This document shows, piece after piece, positions 1 through 5,620 of a DNA stretch of 6,182 nucleotides (positions within the stretch are counted from its first letter, which is position 1; every line of letters starts with the position of its first letter). The DNA comes from Candidatus Omnitrophota bacterium (GTDB taxonomy: Bacteria > Omnitrophota > Gorgyraeia > 2-01-FULL-45-10), in assembly GCA_030691985.1 (NCBI GenBank), contig JAUYDB010000251.1, forward strand, positions 1-6,182. The letters are read 5' to 3'. The notes under the pieces were generated by a model. The model did no database searches and was not told the origin of the DNA. It saw nothing but the letters and a program-made list of their open reading frames with translations. A program made the position numbers and the translations under genes.

Positions 1-19
1 GAGGAGAATCGCTTAAAAT

Positions 20-379
20 ATGTACGAGGTAAGAGTGAAGACTGATTTCAGCGCGGCTCATAATTTAAATAACTACCGCGGAAAATGCGAGCGCCTTCAC
101 GGCCACAACTGGGTGGCTGAGGCCGTATTCTCTTATGCCACGCTGGACAAATCAGGCATGGCAATAGATTTCAGGGCGGCGAAGAAGATGCTGAAAGGCG
201 TCGTGGAGAAGTTTGACCACGCGTATTTGAATGACCTGAAGCCGCTCAAAGGAATTAATCCGACGTCAGAGAATATAGCAAAATTCATATACGGCTCTCT
301 TAAGAAGACAAACAAGAACCTGAAATCCGTTCTCGTATGGGAGAACGAAAACTCATGCGCGGCTTATATGGAGGACTGA
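20..379 (+). CDS. queD: 6-carboxy-5,6,7,8-tetrahydropterin synthase (QueD)
   Basis: QueD converts 7,8-dihydroneopterin triphosphate to 6-carboxytetrahydropterin, the first committed step of preQ1/queuosine synthesis in the cytoplasm. The 119-residue product is the normal size for the 6-pyruvoyl-tetrahydropterin synthase family. Visible landmarks are the zinc-ligand histidines H14 (SAAHNL) and H27/H29 (CERLHGHN), the catalytic cysteine C23, the D66-H67 pair in FDHAYLND, the PTSEN segment at 81-85 and the terminal VWENE glutamates at 108-110. The Cys23 context matches bacterial QueD rather than eukaryotic PTPS, and queC and queE downstream support that reading. The ATG at 20 follows a GAGGAG at 1-6, a rather long spacing of 13 bases. 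queC starts 4 bases after the stop, so the two are very probably cotranscribed. The region upstream, including any preQ1 riboswitch, is outside the window. Confidence 0.95.
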   Translation: MYEVRVKTDFSAAHNLNNYRGKCERLHGHNWVAEAVFSYATLDKSGMAIDFRAAKKMLKGVVEKFDHAYLNDLKPLKGINPTSENIAKFIYGSLKKTNKNLKSVLVWENENSCAAYMED

Positions 380-383
380 GACC

Positions 384-1109
384 TTGAAACGCAAGGCGGT
401 CGTTCTCTTGTCCGGAGGGCTTGATTCGGCAGTTACGCTCTTTTGGGCTGTAGCGAGAGGGTATGAGTGCCATTGCCTCACTTTTGATTACGGACAGAGG
501 CACAATAGGGAAATAGAAAGCGCGAAAAGGATCGCTAACGCGGCGAAGGCCGGAATTGAGGTTGTGAAGCTGGATTTTCCATGGAAGGGGTCCAGCTTAA
601 CGGACAGAAGTATTGATCTTCCCAGCGGTAGGACGGCCAAAGATATACAATCCGGGGGGATACCGTCGACTTATGTGCCCGCGAGAAATACGATATTTTT
701 GAGCATAGCGGCGTCATTCGCGGAGGCGATTTGCGCCGACAGTATTCTGATAGGCGCGCATTTCGAAGACTCAAGCGGATATCCGGATTGCCGGAAAAGT
801 TATCTTGAGGCTTTTCGCGGAGTGATAGAAAGCGGGACAATACGCGGCTCTAGCGGCCGGCTCCTGTTGGAGTTTCCGTTGATAGAGAAGTCCAAGAGTG
901 AGATTATAATGCTCGGCCGTTCTGTCGGCGCCCCTTTCGCCTTGACATGGTCCTGCTATAAGGGCGGAGAGTTACCGTGCGGAAGCTGTGATTCCTGCGT
1001 CCTTAGGCTCAAGGGTTTCCGCGAGGCAGGAATGGAAGACCCGTTGTTAAACCCGGAAGACCTTTTCGCAAGGAATAAAAGGGGTCAGACCCCTTTTGAA
1101 GGGGTCTGA
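384..1109 (+). CDS. queC: 7-cyano-7-deazaguanine synthase (QueC) with repeat-derived C-terminal tail
   Basis: QueC uses ATP and ammonia to convert 7-carboxy-7-deazaguanine to preQ0. The product has 241 residues. The N-terminal PP-loop ATPase motif SGGLDS is at 10-15, the FDYGQRH motif at 34-40, the YVPARNT segment lies mid-protein, and four zinc-ligand cysteines are at C191, C199, C202 and C205 (CGSCDSC). The start is a TTG at 384 preceded by GGAGG at 370-374, inside the last codons of queD, with 9 bases of spacing; this suggests translational coupling. Residues 232-241 (KRGQTPFEGV) and the TGA stop are encoded by a palindromic repeat (1077-1117), so the natural C-terminus has been replaced or extended by repeat sequence. 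The conserved domain is complete before that point, so the enzyme should be functional. Confidence 0.95.
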   Translation: MKRKAVVLLSGGLDSAVTLFWAVARGYECHCLTFDYGQRHNREIESAKRIANAAKAGIEVVKLDFPWKGSSLTDRSIDLPSGRTAKDIQSGGIPSTYVPARNTIFLSIAASFAEAICADSILIGAHFEDSSGYPDCRKSYLEAFRGVIESGTIRGSSGRLLLEFPLIEKSKSEIIMLGRSVGAPFALTWSCYKGGELPCGSCDSCVLRLKGFREAGMEDPLLNPEDLFARNKRGQTPFEGV

Positions 1110-1117
1110 CCCCTTTT
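1077..1117. repeat. GGGGTCAGACCCC-type palindromic repeat pair
   Basis: Two 17-base arms, 1077-1093 and 1101-1117, are perfect reverse complements separated by TTTTGAA. Each arm contains the near-palindrome GGGGTCAGACCCC or its complement, so each half can also fold on its own. The structure resembles REP-type elements seen in many bacterial genomes. The right arm ends in TTTT, so a transcript could form a strong GC hairpin followed by a short U-run and partly terminate or attenuate between queC and queE. The left arm overlaps the queC coding end and the stop lies in the right arm. That it is a dispersed family is inferred, since only this pair is in the window. Confidence 0.85.
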
Positions 1118-1138
1118 AGGTCAGGAGGGTTGATTAGC

Positions 1139-1834
1139 TTGAAGGCCGAAGTTACCGAGATATTTTCATCGATTCAGGGCGAGGGTATTTTCCTGGGCGC
1201 GCGTCAGATATTTGTCAGGTTCAAGCGGTGTAACCTTGCCTGTGTATTCTGCGATGAGGCAAAGAACGCCAGGGCAAAGGAATATACGGCGCTTGAGCTT
1301 ATGAGCGAGATAAAGTTCCTTGAGCTTTCAAAAGGGCCGCACCATTCCGTATCTTTTACCGGCGGCGAACCGCTTCTGTACGCAGACTTTTTAAAGGCGT
1401 TCCTCCCGGGCCTGAAGAAGAAACGCTTCACGGCATATCTTGAAACGAACGGGACATTGCCGGATGAATTGGCTAAAGTCATCGACGCGGTGGACATTAT
1501 CGCTATGGATTTTAAACTTCCGTCATCAACGGGTGAGAAGGCATTTTGGGATTCCCATCGCGAATTTTTGAAGATAGCTTCAAAAAAGAAGGTATTTGTG
1601 AAGGCCATAGTGACGCCAAAGACGACAGCCGTTGATGTCCAGAAGGCGATAAGCATTATAAAGGAGTCGAGGAAGAGCATACCGTTGATCCTGCAGCCGG
1701 CCACACCCGTGAGGGCCGGCGATAGGGACATTGACAAGAACAGATTACTGAAGTTTCTTGAAATAGGCTCGAAGAATCATCTGGAAAACATAAGGGTAAT
1801 ACCGCAGGTCCACAAGATGCTGGATGTGAAGTAG
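1139..1834 (+). CDS. queE: 7-carboxy-7-deazaguanine synthase (QueE), radical SAM
   Basis: QueE is a radical SAM enzyme that rearranges 6-carboxytetrahydropterin to 7-carboxy-7-deazaguanine, the step between QueD and QueC. With a TTG start at 1139 the product has 231 residues. Near the N-terminus is the family signature SIQGEG (11-16). It is followed by the cluster-binding cysteines C31, C35 and C38 in CNLACVFCD (Cx3Cx2C), the SAM-contacting TGGEP at 74-78, ETNGT at 102-106, MDFKLPS at 123-129, and the IPQVHK motif near the C-terminus. The TTG at 1139 lies 10 bases after AGGAGG (1123-1128). An in-frame TTG at 1130 is only one base from that site and was not chosen. The gene begins 29 bases after queC, just past a palindromic repeat that might lower expression relative to queDC. 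Confidence 0.93.
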   Translation: MKAEVTEIFSSIQGEGIFLGARQIFVRFKRCNLACVFCDEAKNARAKEYTALELMSEIKFLELSKGPHHSVSFTGGEPLLYADFLKAFLPGLKKKRFTAYLETNGTLPDELAKVIDAVDIIAMDFKLPSSTGEKAFWDSHREFLKIASKKKVFVKAIVTPKTTAVDVQKAISIIKESRKSIPLILQPATPVRAGDRDIDKNRLLKFLEIGSKNHLENIRVIPQVHKMLDVK

Positions 1835-1912
1835 AGTCAGGCAGCAAGTTTAGCGGTTAGCGTATAGTGTGTAGCGTATAGGAAAAATAAAAACTATCCG
1901 CTATCATAGCTG
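1835..1912. repeat. TAGCGTATAG-type repeat, copy 1 (right arm degenerate)
   Basis: This stretch starts directly after the queE stop with AGTCAGGCA and then AGTTTAGCG, matching the left end of copy 3 at 5621-5641 in 18 of 21 bases. It continues with several TAGCGTATAG-like words, an A-rich centre and a short complementary right arm (CTATCCGCTA at 1894-1903). Positions 1872-1903 are identical to 2512-2543 in copy 2 over 32 bases. Beyond about 1904 the right arm no longer pairs well with the left, so the copy looks truncated or decayed; its right boundary is approximate. Confidence 0.7.
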
Positions 1913-1931
1913 TCCAAATTGGCGCAATTTC

Positions 1932-2069
1932 CCCCTCACCTTAATCCTCTCCCCCTTTCGGGGGAGAGGAAATTATGAGGAAATTCCTTCTCCTCTTCGG
2001 AGAGGGGATTATGAGGGAATTCCTTCATATTCCCCTCTCCCCTTTAGGGGAGAGGGTTAGGGTGAGGGG
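1932..2069. repeat. Composite CCCTCTCCCC/GGGGAGAGGG palindrome cluster
   Basis: The outer ends 1932-1954 and 2047-2069 are inverted copies over 23 bases with two mismatches. Inside lie a perfect 10-bp hairpin at 1946-1955/1960-1969 (loop TTTC), a degenerate palindrome with a TTCG centre around 1990-2007, and a second perfect 10-bp hairpin at 2033-2042/2047-2056 (loop TTTA). The internal words at 1972-1990 and 2008-2026 are direct repeats with one mismatch, so the cluster seems to have grown by duplication of a basic unit. Single copies of the same unit occur at 4691-4726 and 5363-5399. It looks like a REP-type or MITE-like non-coding element. No transposase is present in the window. Confidence 0.85.
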
Positions 2070-2088
2070 TAAGGTGGGGGTGAGGGTT

Positions 2089-2493
2089 ATGAAACAGTCT
2101 TCATACGATGGTCTCCAGGATGACATCCGTAAGCTAAAAACGCCTGCGATTGAAACCTGGCATAATCAATATCCGGACAGAGGTTATATTATAAAGATCG
2201 ATATCCCGGAATTTAGCTCCATCTGCCCGAAGACGGAGCTGCCGGATTTCGCGAACATAGTTATAAGGTATATTCCGGATAAACTATGCCTTGAACTGAA
2301 ATCTCTTAAGTATTACACTATATTCTACAGGGCAATCGGTATATTCAATGAACACGTCGTAAATAAGATACTCGACGATATCGTGAAAGCCGCAAAGCCG
2401 AGGTGGGCGGAAGTTGTCGGAGAGTTTAACGCGCGCGGCGGAATCAAGACGACCGTGAGCGCGGAGCATGGCGCGGAAAATAGACCCGTTTAG
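2089..2493 (+). CDS. queF: NADPH-dependent preQ0 reductase (QueF, short type)
   Basis: QueF reduces the nitrile of preQ0 to the aminomethyl group of preQ1 with NADPH, the last step before insertion into tRNA. The 134-residue product fits the short, unimodular QueF class of the tunnelling-fold superfamily. C46 in FSSICPKT should be the nucleophile that forms the thioimide, with D53 in LPDF as the acid partner. The QueF NADPH-binding signature ELKSLKYY is at 69-76, followed by IFNEHVVNKILDD at 85-97 and PRWAEVVGEFNARGGI at 104-119. The reading frame is open back to 1975, but those extra residues are translated repeat sequence, so the ATG at 2089 is preferred. An in-frame GTG at 2080 is a possible alternative. 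The purine-rich tract before the start resembles the repeat tail. The TAG stop lies in the next repeat. Confidence 0.93.
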   Translation: MKQSSYDGLQDDIRKLKTPAIETWHNQYPDRGYIIKIDIPEFSSICPKTELPDFANIVIRYIPDKLCLELKSLKYYTIFYRAIGIFNEHVVNKILDDIVKAAKPRWAEVVGEFNARGGIKTTVSAEHGAENRPV

Positions 2494-2566
2494 CGTATAG
2501 CGTACAGCGGATAGCGTATAGGAAAAATAAAAACTATCCGCTAAACGCTACCCGCTATACGCTAAA
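2489..2566. repeat. TAGCGTATAG-type repeat, copy 2 (long hairpin)
   Basis: Arms 2489-2521 and 2534-2566 (33 bases each) are reverse complements at 27 of 33 positions, around an A-rich 12-base loop at 2522-2533. The outer 14 bases of each arm pair perfectly. Its left edge supplies the TAG stop of queF (2491-2493), and its right edge ends 14 bases before the fumarase alpha ATG, filling the whole gap between the two genes. The centre shares an exact 32-base stretch with copy 1 (1872-1903). The family ends seen in copies 1 and 3 (AGTCAGGCA) are missing here, so this copy lacks its tips. Confidence 0.85.
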
Positions 2567-2580
2567 GAGTGAGAAATTTT

Positions 2581-3423
2581 ATGCGCGAGATTGACGTTTC
2601 AGTCATAAAAGACGCGGTAATGGAGCTGTGCCTGAAAGCCAACTTTGAGTTGAGGAGCGATGTTCTCAAAGCGATAAAGGCCGCGTTTAAAAAAGAGACC
2701 GGCGCACGCGCGAGGGGAATCCTTAAATCCATTATCGAAAACGCCAGGTGCGCGAAAAGCGAGCGGCTTGCTATATGTCAGGACACAGGCGTGGTAGTCG
2801 CGCATATCGAACTTGGCAGAGGCGTGGCGCTCACAGGGGGAGATCTTAAGAAGGCGGTAAATGACGGCGTGGAAGAGGCATATCGTAAGGGCTGTCTCAG
2901 AAAATCTGTCGTAGACGATCCGCTGTTAAGAAATAATACACGCACGAATACCACGTGTTTCATGGTTACAGATATAGTCGAGGGTGACAGGGTAAAGATA
3001 ACCGTTTCTCCCAAGGGTTTCGGGAGCGAAAACAAAAGCATGATAAAGATGTTCCCTCCGACGGCGCCGGTCAGGGCGATAAAAGAATTCGTGCTCGACG
3101 TCGTGAAAAAGGCAGGGCCGGATGCCTGTCCGCCTCTTATTATCGGAGTGGGCATGGGCGGGACATTTGAGACGGCAGCCCTTCTTTCTAAGAAGGCCCT
3201 CCTGAGGCCCATAGACAGGAGAAACCCCAAGAAGCATATAGCTAAATTAGAAAGGGAGCTTTTAAAGGAGGCAAATGCGCTGGGCATAGGCCCGATGGGG
3301 CTCGGCGGGAAGACGACGGTGCTTGGCGTTAATGTGCTTGGGGAGCCGACTCACATAGCGGGGCTTCCGGTTGCCGTGAATGTGAGCTGTCATGCGACAA
3401 GGAGCGCCGAAAAACAGTTATGA
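2581..3423 (+). CDS. Class I fumarate hydratase, alpha subunit (TtdA-like)
   Basis: This is the catalytic iron-sulfur subunit of a two-subunit class I fumarase, which interconverts fumarate and L-malate. L(+)-tartrate dehydratase alpha is closely related and cannot be excluded by motifs alone. The product has 280 residues from the ATG at 2581; an upstream in-frame GTG at 2569 would add four. Three cysteines lie where the family binds its oxygen-sensitive 4Fe-4S cluster: C66 in ICQDTG, C183 in DACPP and C270 in VSCHATR. Other family landmarks are RNNTRTNTT around 118-126, SPKGFGSENKS in the middle, GVGMGGTFE near 189-197 and GIGPMGLGGKTT towards the C-terminus. No strong ribosome binding site is visible. 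The beta subunit gene overlaps its stop by 4 bases. Fumarase is the likelier reading because no tartrate genes are nearby. Confidence 0.9.
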   Translation: MREIDVSVIKDAVMELCLKANFELRSDVLKAIKAAFKKETGARARGILKSIIENARCAKSERLAICQDTGVVVAHIELGRGVALTGGDLKKAVNDGVEEAYRKGCLRKSVVDDPLLRNNTRTNTTCFMVTDIVEGDRVKITVSPKGFGSENKSMIKMFPPTAPVRAIKEFVLDVVKKAGPDACPPLIIGVGMGGTFETAALLSKKALLRPIDRRNPKKHIAKLERELLKEANALGIGPMGLGGKTTVLGVNVLGEPTHIAGLPVAVNVSCHATRSAEKQL

Positions 3424-3968
3424 TGCAAATAAAAATTTCGACGCCGCTTGAGAAAGGCGTCATCGAAAGTTTAAAAGCAGGCGATGAGGTAGCGTTGAGC
3501 GGCGTAATATTTACCGCAAGAGACGCCGCGCATAAGAGACTGCAGGATATGATAGACAAAGGCAGTCATATACCCATAAACCTGAAAGACGCCGTCATAT
3601 ATTACGCGGGCCCTACCCCGCCTCCGCCGGGAAGGGCGGTAGGATCGTGCGGCCCCACCACGGCTTCGAGGATGGATCCGTTTACCCCGGGCCTGCTCCG
3701 TCTCGGGCTCGGCGGTATGATAGGCAAGGGGGATAGGTCTCCAGATGTCAAAAAGGCGATAAAAAAATACAGGGGCGTATATTTCCTGGCTACCGGAGGC
3801 ATAGGGGCGCTGTTGTCTAAGAAAGTGAAGTCGGCTAAGGCCATACTCTTTAAAGAGCTCGGCCCGGAGGCGATTCATAAATTAGAGGTTAAAGATTTTC
3901 CGCTTATTGTGGGGATAGACGCGAAAGGAAGAGATGTGTATGATAAGGCGCGATGGAAGAAAACATAA
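3420..3968 (+). CDS. Class I fumarate hydratase, beta subunit (TtdB-like)
   Basis: This is the partner subunit of the split class I fumarase or tartrate dehydratase, equivalent to the C-terminal domain of single-chain FumA. The 182-residue product has TARDAAHKRL at 32-41, the near-invariant YAGPTPPPPGRAVGSCGPTT at 62-81 followed by SRMD, GMIGKGD, and the ATGGIGALLS segment. The start forms an ATGA overlap with the alpha stop, the usual sign of translational coupling and 1:1 assembly; a second ATG directly follows at 3423. Its 3' end overlaps the rph start by about 29 bases. The same uncertainty between fumarate and tartrate as substrate applies as for the alpha subunit. Confidence 0.9.
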   Translation: MMQIKISTPLEKGVIESLKAGDEVALSGVIFTARDAAHKRLQDMIDKGSHIPINLKDAVIYYAGPTPPPPGRAVGSCGPTTASRMDPFTPGLLRLGLGGMIGKGDRSPDVKKAIKKYRGVYFLATGGIGALLSKKVKSAKAILFKELGPEAIHKLEVKDFPLIVGIDAKGRDVYDKARWKKT

Positions 3969-4680
3969 CGAGCTCAGGAAGATAAAAATAACCAGGGATT
4001 ATATTAAATATGCCGAAGGCTCATGCTTAATAGAATTCGGCGATACAAAGGTGATCGCTACGGCGACCGTCGAGAATGTCGTCCCGCCTTTCCTTAGAGG
4101 CAAGGGCGCCGGATGGGTCACGGCCGAATACGGCATGATACCGCGCTCCTGCAAGACGCGCGTCCAGAGGGAAGCCGCGAGAGGCAAACAGGGGGGCAGG
4201 ACTTACGAGATCCAGCGTTTAATAGGCCGCTCTATGCGTTCCGTTGTGGATATGGCGAAAATAGGCGAGCGGACCATATGGATGGATTGTGACGTGGTCC
4301 AGGCGGACGGCGGGACGCGTTGCGCGAGCATCACAGGTTCATTTATAGCTATGGCGTTTGCGCTTGATAAAATGCGTAAAGACGGTATAATCGGGGAGAT
4401 TCCTGTTTCCGACTATGTTGCCGCGGTAAGTGTGGGAATTGTAGATACGAAACCGGCGCTGGACCTGGATTATGATGAAGATTCGAAAGCCGGGGTCGAC
4501 ATGAATGTCATAATGACCGGAGGCGGCAAATTTATAGAAGTCCAGGGGACCGCGGAAAAGGAGCCTTTCAGTAAAGTTGAAATGGATACGCTTTTGGCGT
4601 TGGCGAAAAACGGGATTTCAGAGTTGGTTGGCATGGAGAAAAAAGCCTTAAAAGGAATATTTTATGGTATGAAATTTTAA
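3940..4680 (+). CDS. rph: Ribonuclease PH
   Basis: RNase PH is a phosphorolytic 3'-5' exoribonuclease that trims tRNA precursors and other RNA 3' ends, acting as a cytoplasmic ring hexamer. The 246-residue product is typical in length. It begins MIRRDGRKHNELR, matching the family's R-DGR-ELR start, and has GWVTAEYGMIPRSC at 58-71, GGRTYEIQRLIGRSMR at 85-100 with the phosphate-contacting arginine region, and DGGTRCASITG at 123-133. The acidic stretch DLDYDEDSKAGVDMN should bind metal. ATG 3940 was chosen because AGGA at 3926-3929 then lies 10 bases upstream; ATG 3934 would add two residues with only 4 bases of spacing. The start lies inside the fumarase beta gene, so translation is probably coupled to it. 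The rph-rdgB order is a frequent bacterial pairing. Confidence 0.95.
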   Translation: MIRRDGRKHNELRKIKITRDYIKYAEGSCLIEFGDTKVIATATVENVVPPFLRGKGAGWVTAEYGMIPRSCKTRVQREAARGKQGGRTYEIQRLIGRSMRSVVDMAKIGERTIWMDCDVVQADGGTRCASITGSFIAMAFALDKMRKDGIIGEIPVSDYVAAVSVGIVDTKPALDLDYDEDSKAGVDMNVIMTGGGKFIEVQGTAEKEPFSKVEMDTLLALAKNGISELVGMEKKALKGIFYGMKF

Positions 4681-4690
4681 AGCAGCAGTT

Positions 4691-4726
4691 CCCTCTCCCC
4701 TTCGGGGTGAGGGTTTGGGTGAGGGG
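4691..4726. repeat. CCCTCTCCCC palindrome, single copy between rph and rdgB
   Basis: The arms CCCTCTCCCC (4691-4700) and GGGGTGAGGG (4704-4713) pair around TTC with one T/T mismatch, followed by the TTTGGGTGAGGGG tail. It is the same family as 1932-2069 and 5363-5399. It fills most of the gap between rph and rdgB. Its GAGGGG tail (4721-4726) lies 12 bases before the rdgB ATG, where it may serve as a weak ribosome binding site. Confidence 0.8.
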
Positions 4727-4738
4727 CTTAGTTCATAT

Positions 4739-5341
4739 ATGAGCGAAGCGGGACGGATTGTTATTGCTACGAAAAACAAGAAGAAATTATACGAGCTTAA
4801 AAGGTATCTTGAGGGAATAAAGGCGGAGATCGTGTGCATGCATGATTTTAACAGGACCCCGCGTATTATAGAGAACGGAGACACATTCAGGAAGAACGCC
4901 GTTAAAAAAGCGCTTGTGGTATCAAAATTCGTGTCGGGGCTGGCTTTGGCTGATGACTCAGGATTGGAAGTCAATATGCTTGGCGGAAAACCCGGAGTGA
5001 GGTCATCGAGGTTTGCCGGCCCCGGGAAGAATGACAAAGAAAATAATAATAAACTGCTCCGCCTTTTGAAGAAAGTTCCGCTCAAAGATCGAAAGGCAAG
5101 GTTCGTTTGCGCTGTGGCCATAGCCGATAACGGCCATCTCGTGAAGGTGGTAGAATCCAATTGTAAAGGGCTCATCGCGTTTTCGCCTAAGGGCCCTTAC
5201 GGATTCGGCTACGATCCGGTATTTCTGATACCCAAATACAAAAAGACTTTCGGTGAGCTCGGCCTCGTGGTCAAAGACAGGATGAGCCACCGCTCAAAGG
5301 CGCTAAAGAAAGCGCGGGAGTTTTTGAAACGGTATCTTTAA
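4739..5341 (+). CDS. rdgB: XTP/dITP pyrophosphatase (RdgB/HAM1 family)
   Basis: This house-cleaning enzyme hydrolyses dITP, XTP and ITP to monophosphates and pyrophosphate, keeping deaminated purines out of DNA and RNA. The 200-residue product has the substrate-binding N-terminal ATKNKKK at 10-16, ENGDTFRKNA at 45-54, the metal-binding ADDSGLEV at 71-78, the GKPGVRSSRFAG loop at 83-94, GPYGFGYDPVF, and the base-recognition MSHRSKALKK near the C-terminus. All are family hallmarks. ATG 4739 was chosen; an in-frame TTG at 4715 would add eight residues translated from a repeat. The gene is separated from rph by a palindromic repeat but is probably in the same transcript. Another repeat of that family follows the stop by about 20 bases and may mark the end of the operon. 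Confidence 0.95.
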   Translation: MSEAGRIVIATKNKKKLYELKRYLEGIKAEIVCMHDFNRTPRIIENGDTFRKNAVKKALVVSKFVSGLALADDSGLEVNMLGGKPGVRSSRFAGPGKNDKENNNKLLRLLKKVPLKDRKARFVCAVAIADNGHLVKVVESNCKGLIAFSPKGPYGFGYDPVFLIPKYKKTFGELGLVVKDRMSHRSKALKKAREFLKRYL

Positions 5342-5362
5342 GCGTGCCGTCTTACAATATTT

Positions 5363-5399
5363 CCCTCGCCCCTTTAGGGGAGAGGGTTAGGGTGAGGGG
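5363..5399. repeat. CCCTCTCCCC palindrome, single copy after rdgB
   Basis: The arms CCCTCGCCCC (5363-5372) and GGGGAGAGGG (5377-5386) pair around TTTA with one mismatch, followed by TTAGGGTGAGGGG (5387-5399). From the TTTA loop on it matches 2043-2069 exactly. As the first strong hairpin after the protein-coding run it could stabilise or end the upstream mRNA, but no T-run follows, so it is not a classic intrinsic terminator. Confidence 0.8.
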
Positions 5400-5406
5400 T
5401 ATACGC

Positions 5407-5445
5407 ATACAGACTTTAATACAGTCATTCGGGGCGTAGCGCAGC
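5407..5445 (+). repeat. 39-bp direct repeat, upstream copy
   Basis: Positions 5407-5445 match 5516-5554 with a single difference (A at 5421, G at 5530), an offset of 109 bases. The repeated stretch holds 23 bases of tRNA-Pro leader plus the first 16 bases of the tRNA itself. This copy is therefore a partial duplication of the tRNA-Pro 5' region. Confidence 0.9.
5430..5445 (+). pseudogene. tRNA-Pro 5' fragment (truncated duplicate)
   Basis: The sequence CGGGGCGTAGCGCAGC is identical to the first 16 bases of the intact tRNA-Pro gene at 5539: the full 5' acceptor strand and the first half of the D arm. After 5445 the identity stops and no anticodon or T arm follows, so it cannot make a tRNA. 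The junction creates a new 6-bp hairpin, CGGGGC (5430-5435) with GCCCCG (5444-5449). Confidence 0.75.
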
Positions 5446-5509
5446 CCCGCAAAACCAGTCTGTAGCCATTGAATGTTAAATGGCGCTTTTTTAAGATGTG
5501 TTTTGCGGG
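5446..5509. repeat. 64-bp segment with 10-bp inverted ends
   Basis: CCCGCAAAAC at 5446-5455 is the exact reverse complement of GTTTTGCGGG at 5500-5509. The segment lies between the two copies of the 39-bp direct repeat, six bases short of the second copy. It could be a tiny insertion with inverted termini or simply a long stem-loop in the tRNA leader. No coding potential is visible. Confidence 0.5.
5465..5490 (+). terminator. Possible weak intrinsic terminator
   Basis: GCCATT (5465-5470) pairs with AATGGC (5479-5484) around an 8-base loop, followed within two bases by a run of six T (5487-5492). The stem is short and half A/T, so this is only a candidate. It would end transcription entering from rdgB before the tRNA genes. 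Confidence 0.3.
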
Positions 5510-5515
5510 ACAACT

Positions 5516-5554
5516 ATACAGACTTTAATGCAGTCATTCGGGGCGTAGCGCAGC
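5516..5554 (+). repeat. 39-bp direct repeat, downstream copy (tRNA-Pro leader and 5' end)
   Basis: This is the intact context of the 39-bp repeat: 23 bases of leader, including the AT-rich ACTTTAAT that might act as a -10-like element, run into the functional tRNA-Pro gene. It differs from the upstream copy at one position (5530). Confidence 0.9.
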
Positions 5555-5615
5555 TGGCTAGCGCGCTTGGTTTGGGACCAAGAAGTCGACAGTTCAAATC
5601 TGTCCGCCCCGACCA
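5539..5615 (+). tRNA. tRNA-Pro(UGG)
   Basis: A full 77-base cloverleaf is visible. The acceptor stem is CGGGGCG (5539-5545) with CGCCCCG (5605-5611), discriminator A and an encoded CCA at 5613-5615. The D stem is GCGC (5548-5551) with GCGC (5561-5564). The anticodon stem is CTTGG (5566-5570) with CCAAG (5578-5582), around a 7-base loop with anticodon TGG at 5573-5575. The T stem is GACAG (5588-5592) with CTGTC (5600-5604), with loop TTCAAAT. All stems pair perfectly. The UGG anticodon can read all four proline codons by wobble. Confidence 0.97.
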
Positions 5616-5620
5616 TTGTG

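Noticed and set aside
1077..1117. Classic operon-ending terminator after queC
   Set aside because: The hairpin and TTTT would allow it, but queE belongs to the same pathway, begins 29 bases on and has no visible promoter, so complete termination is unlikely.
1130..1138. TTG start for queE at 1130
   Set aside because: It lies one base after the AGGAGG, too close for initiation; the TTG at 1139 has suitable spacing.
1204..1737. Long antisense frame opposite queE, and similar frames opposite the fumarase and rdgB genes
   Set aside because: These are mirror frames of well-supported genes, with no recognisable protein motifs or start signals.
1975..2088. N-terminal extension of QueF reading through the repeat cluster
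   Set aside because: The 38 extra residues are translated from palindromic repeat sequence and lack any QueF similarity; ATG 2089 gives the usual short-type length.
1835..2088. CRISPR-like array from the repeated words
   Set aside because: The repeats are inverted and short-period with no evenly sized unique spacers, and there are no cas genes.
4715..4738. TTG start for rdgB adding eight residues
   Set aside because: The added residues come from the repeat tail, and ATG 4739 sits much closer to the conserved ATKNKKK start.
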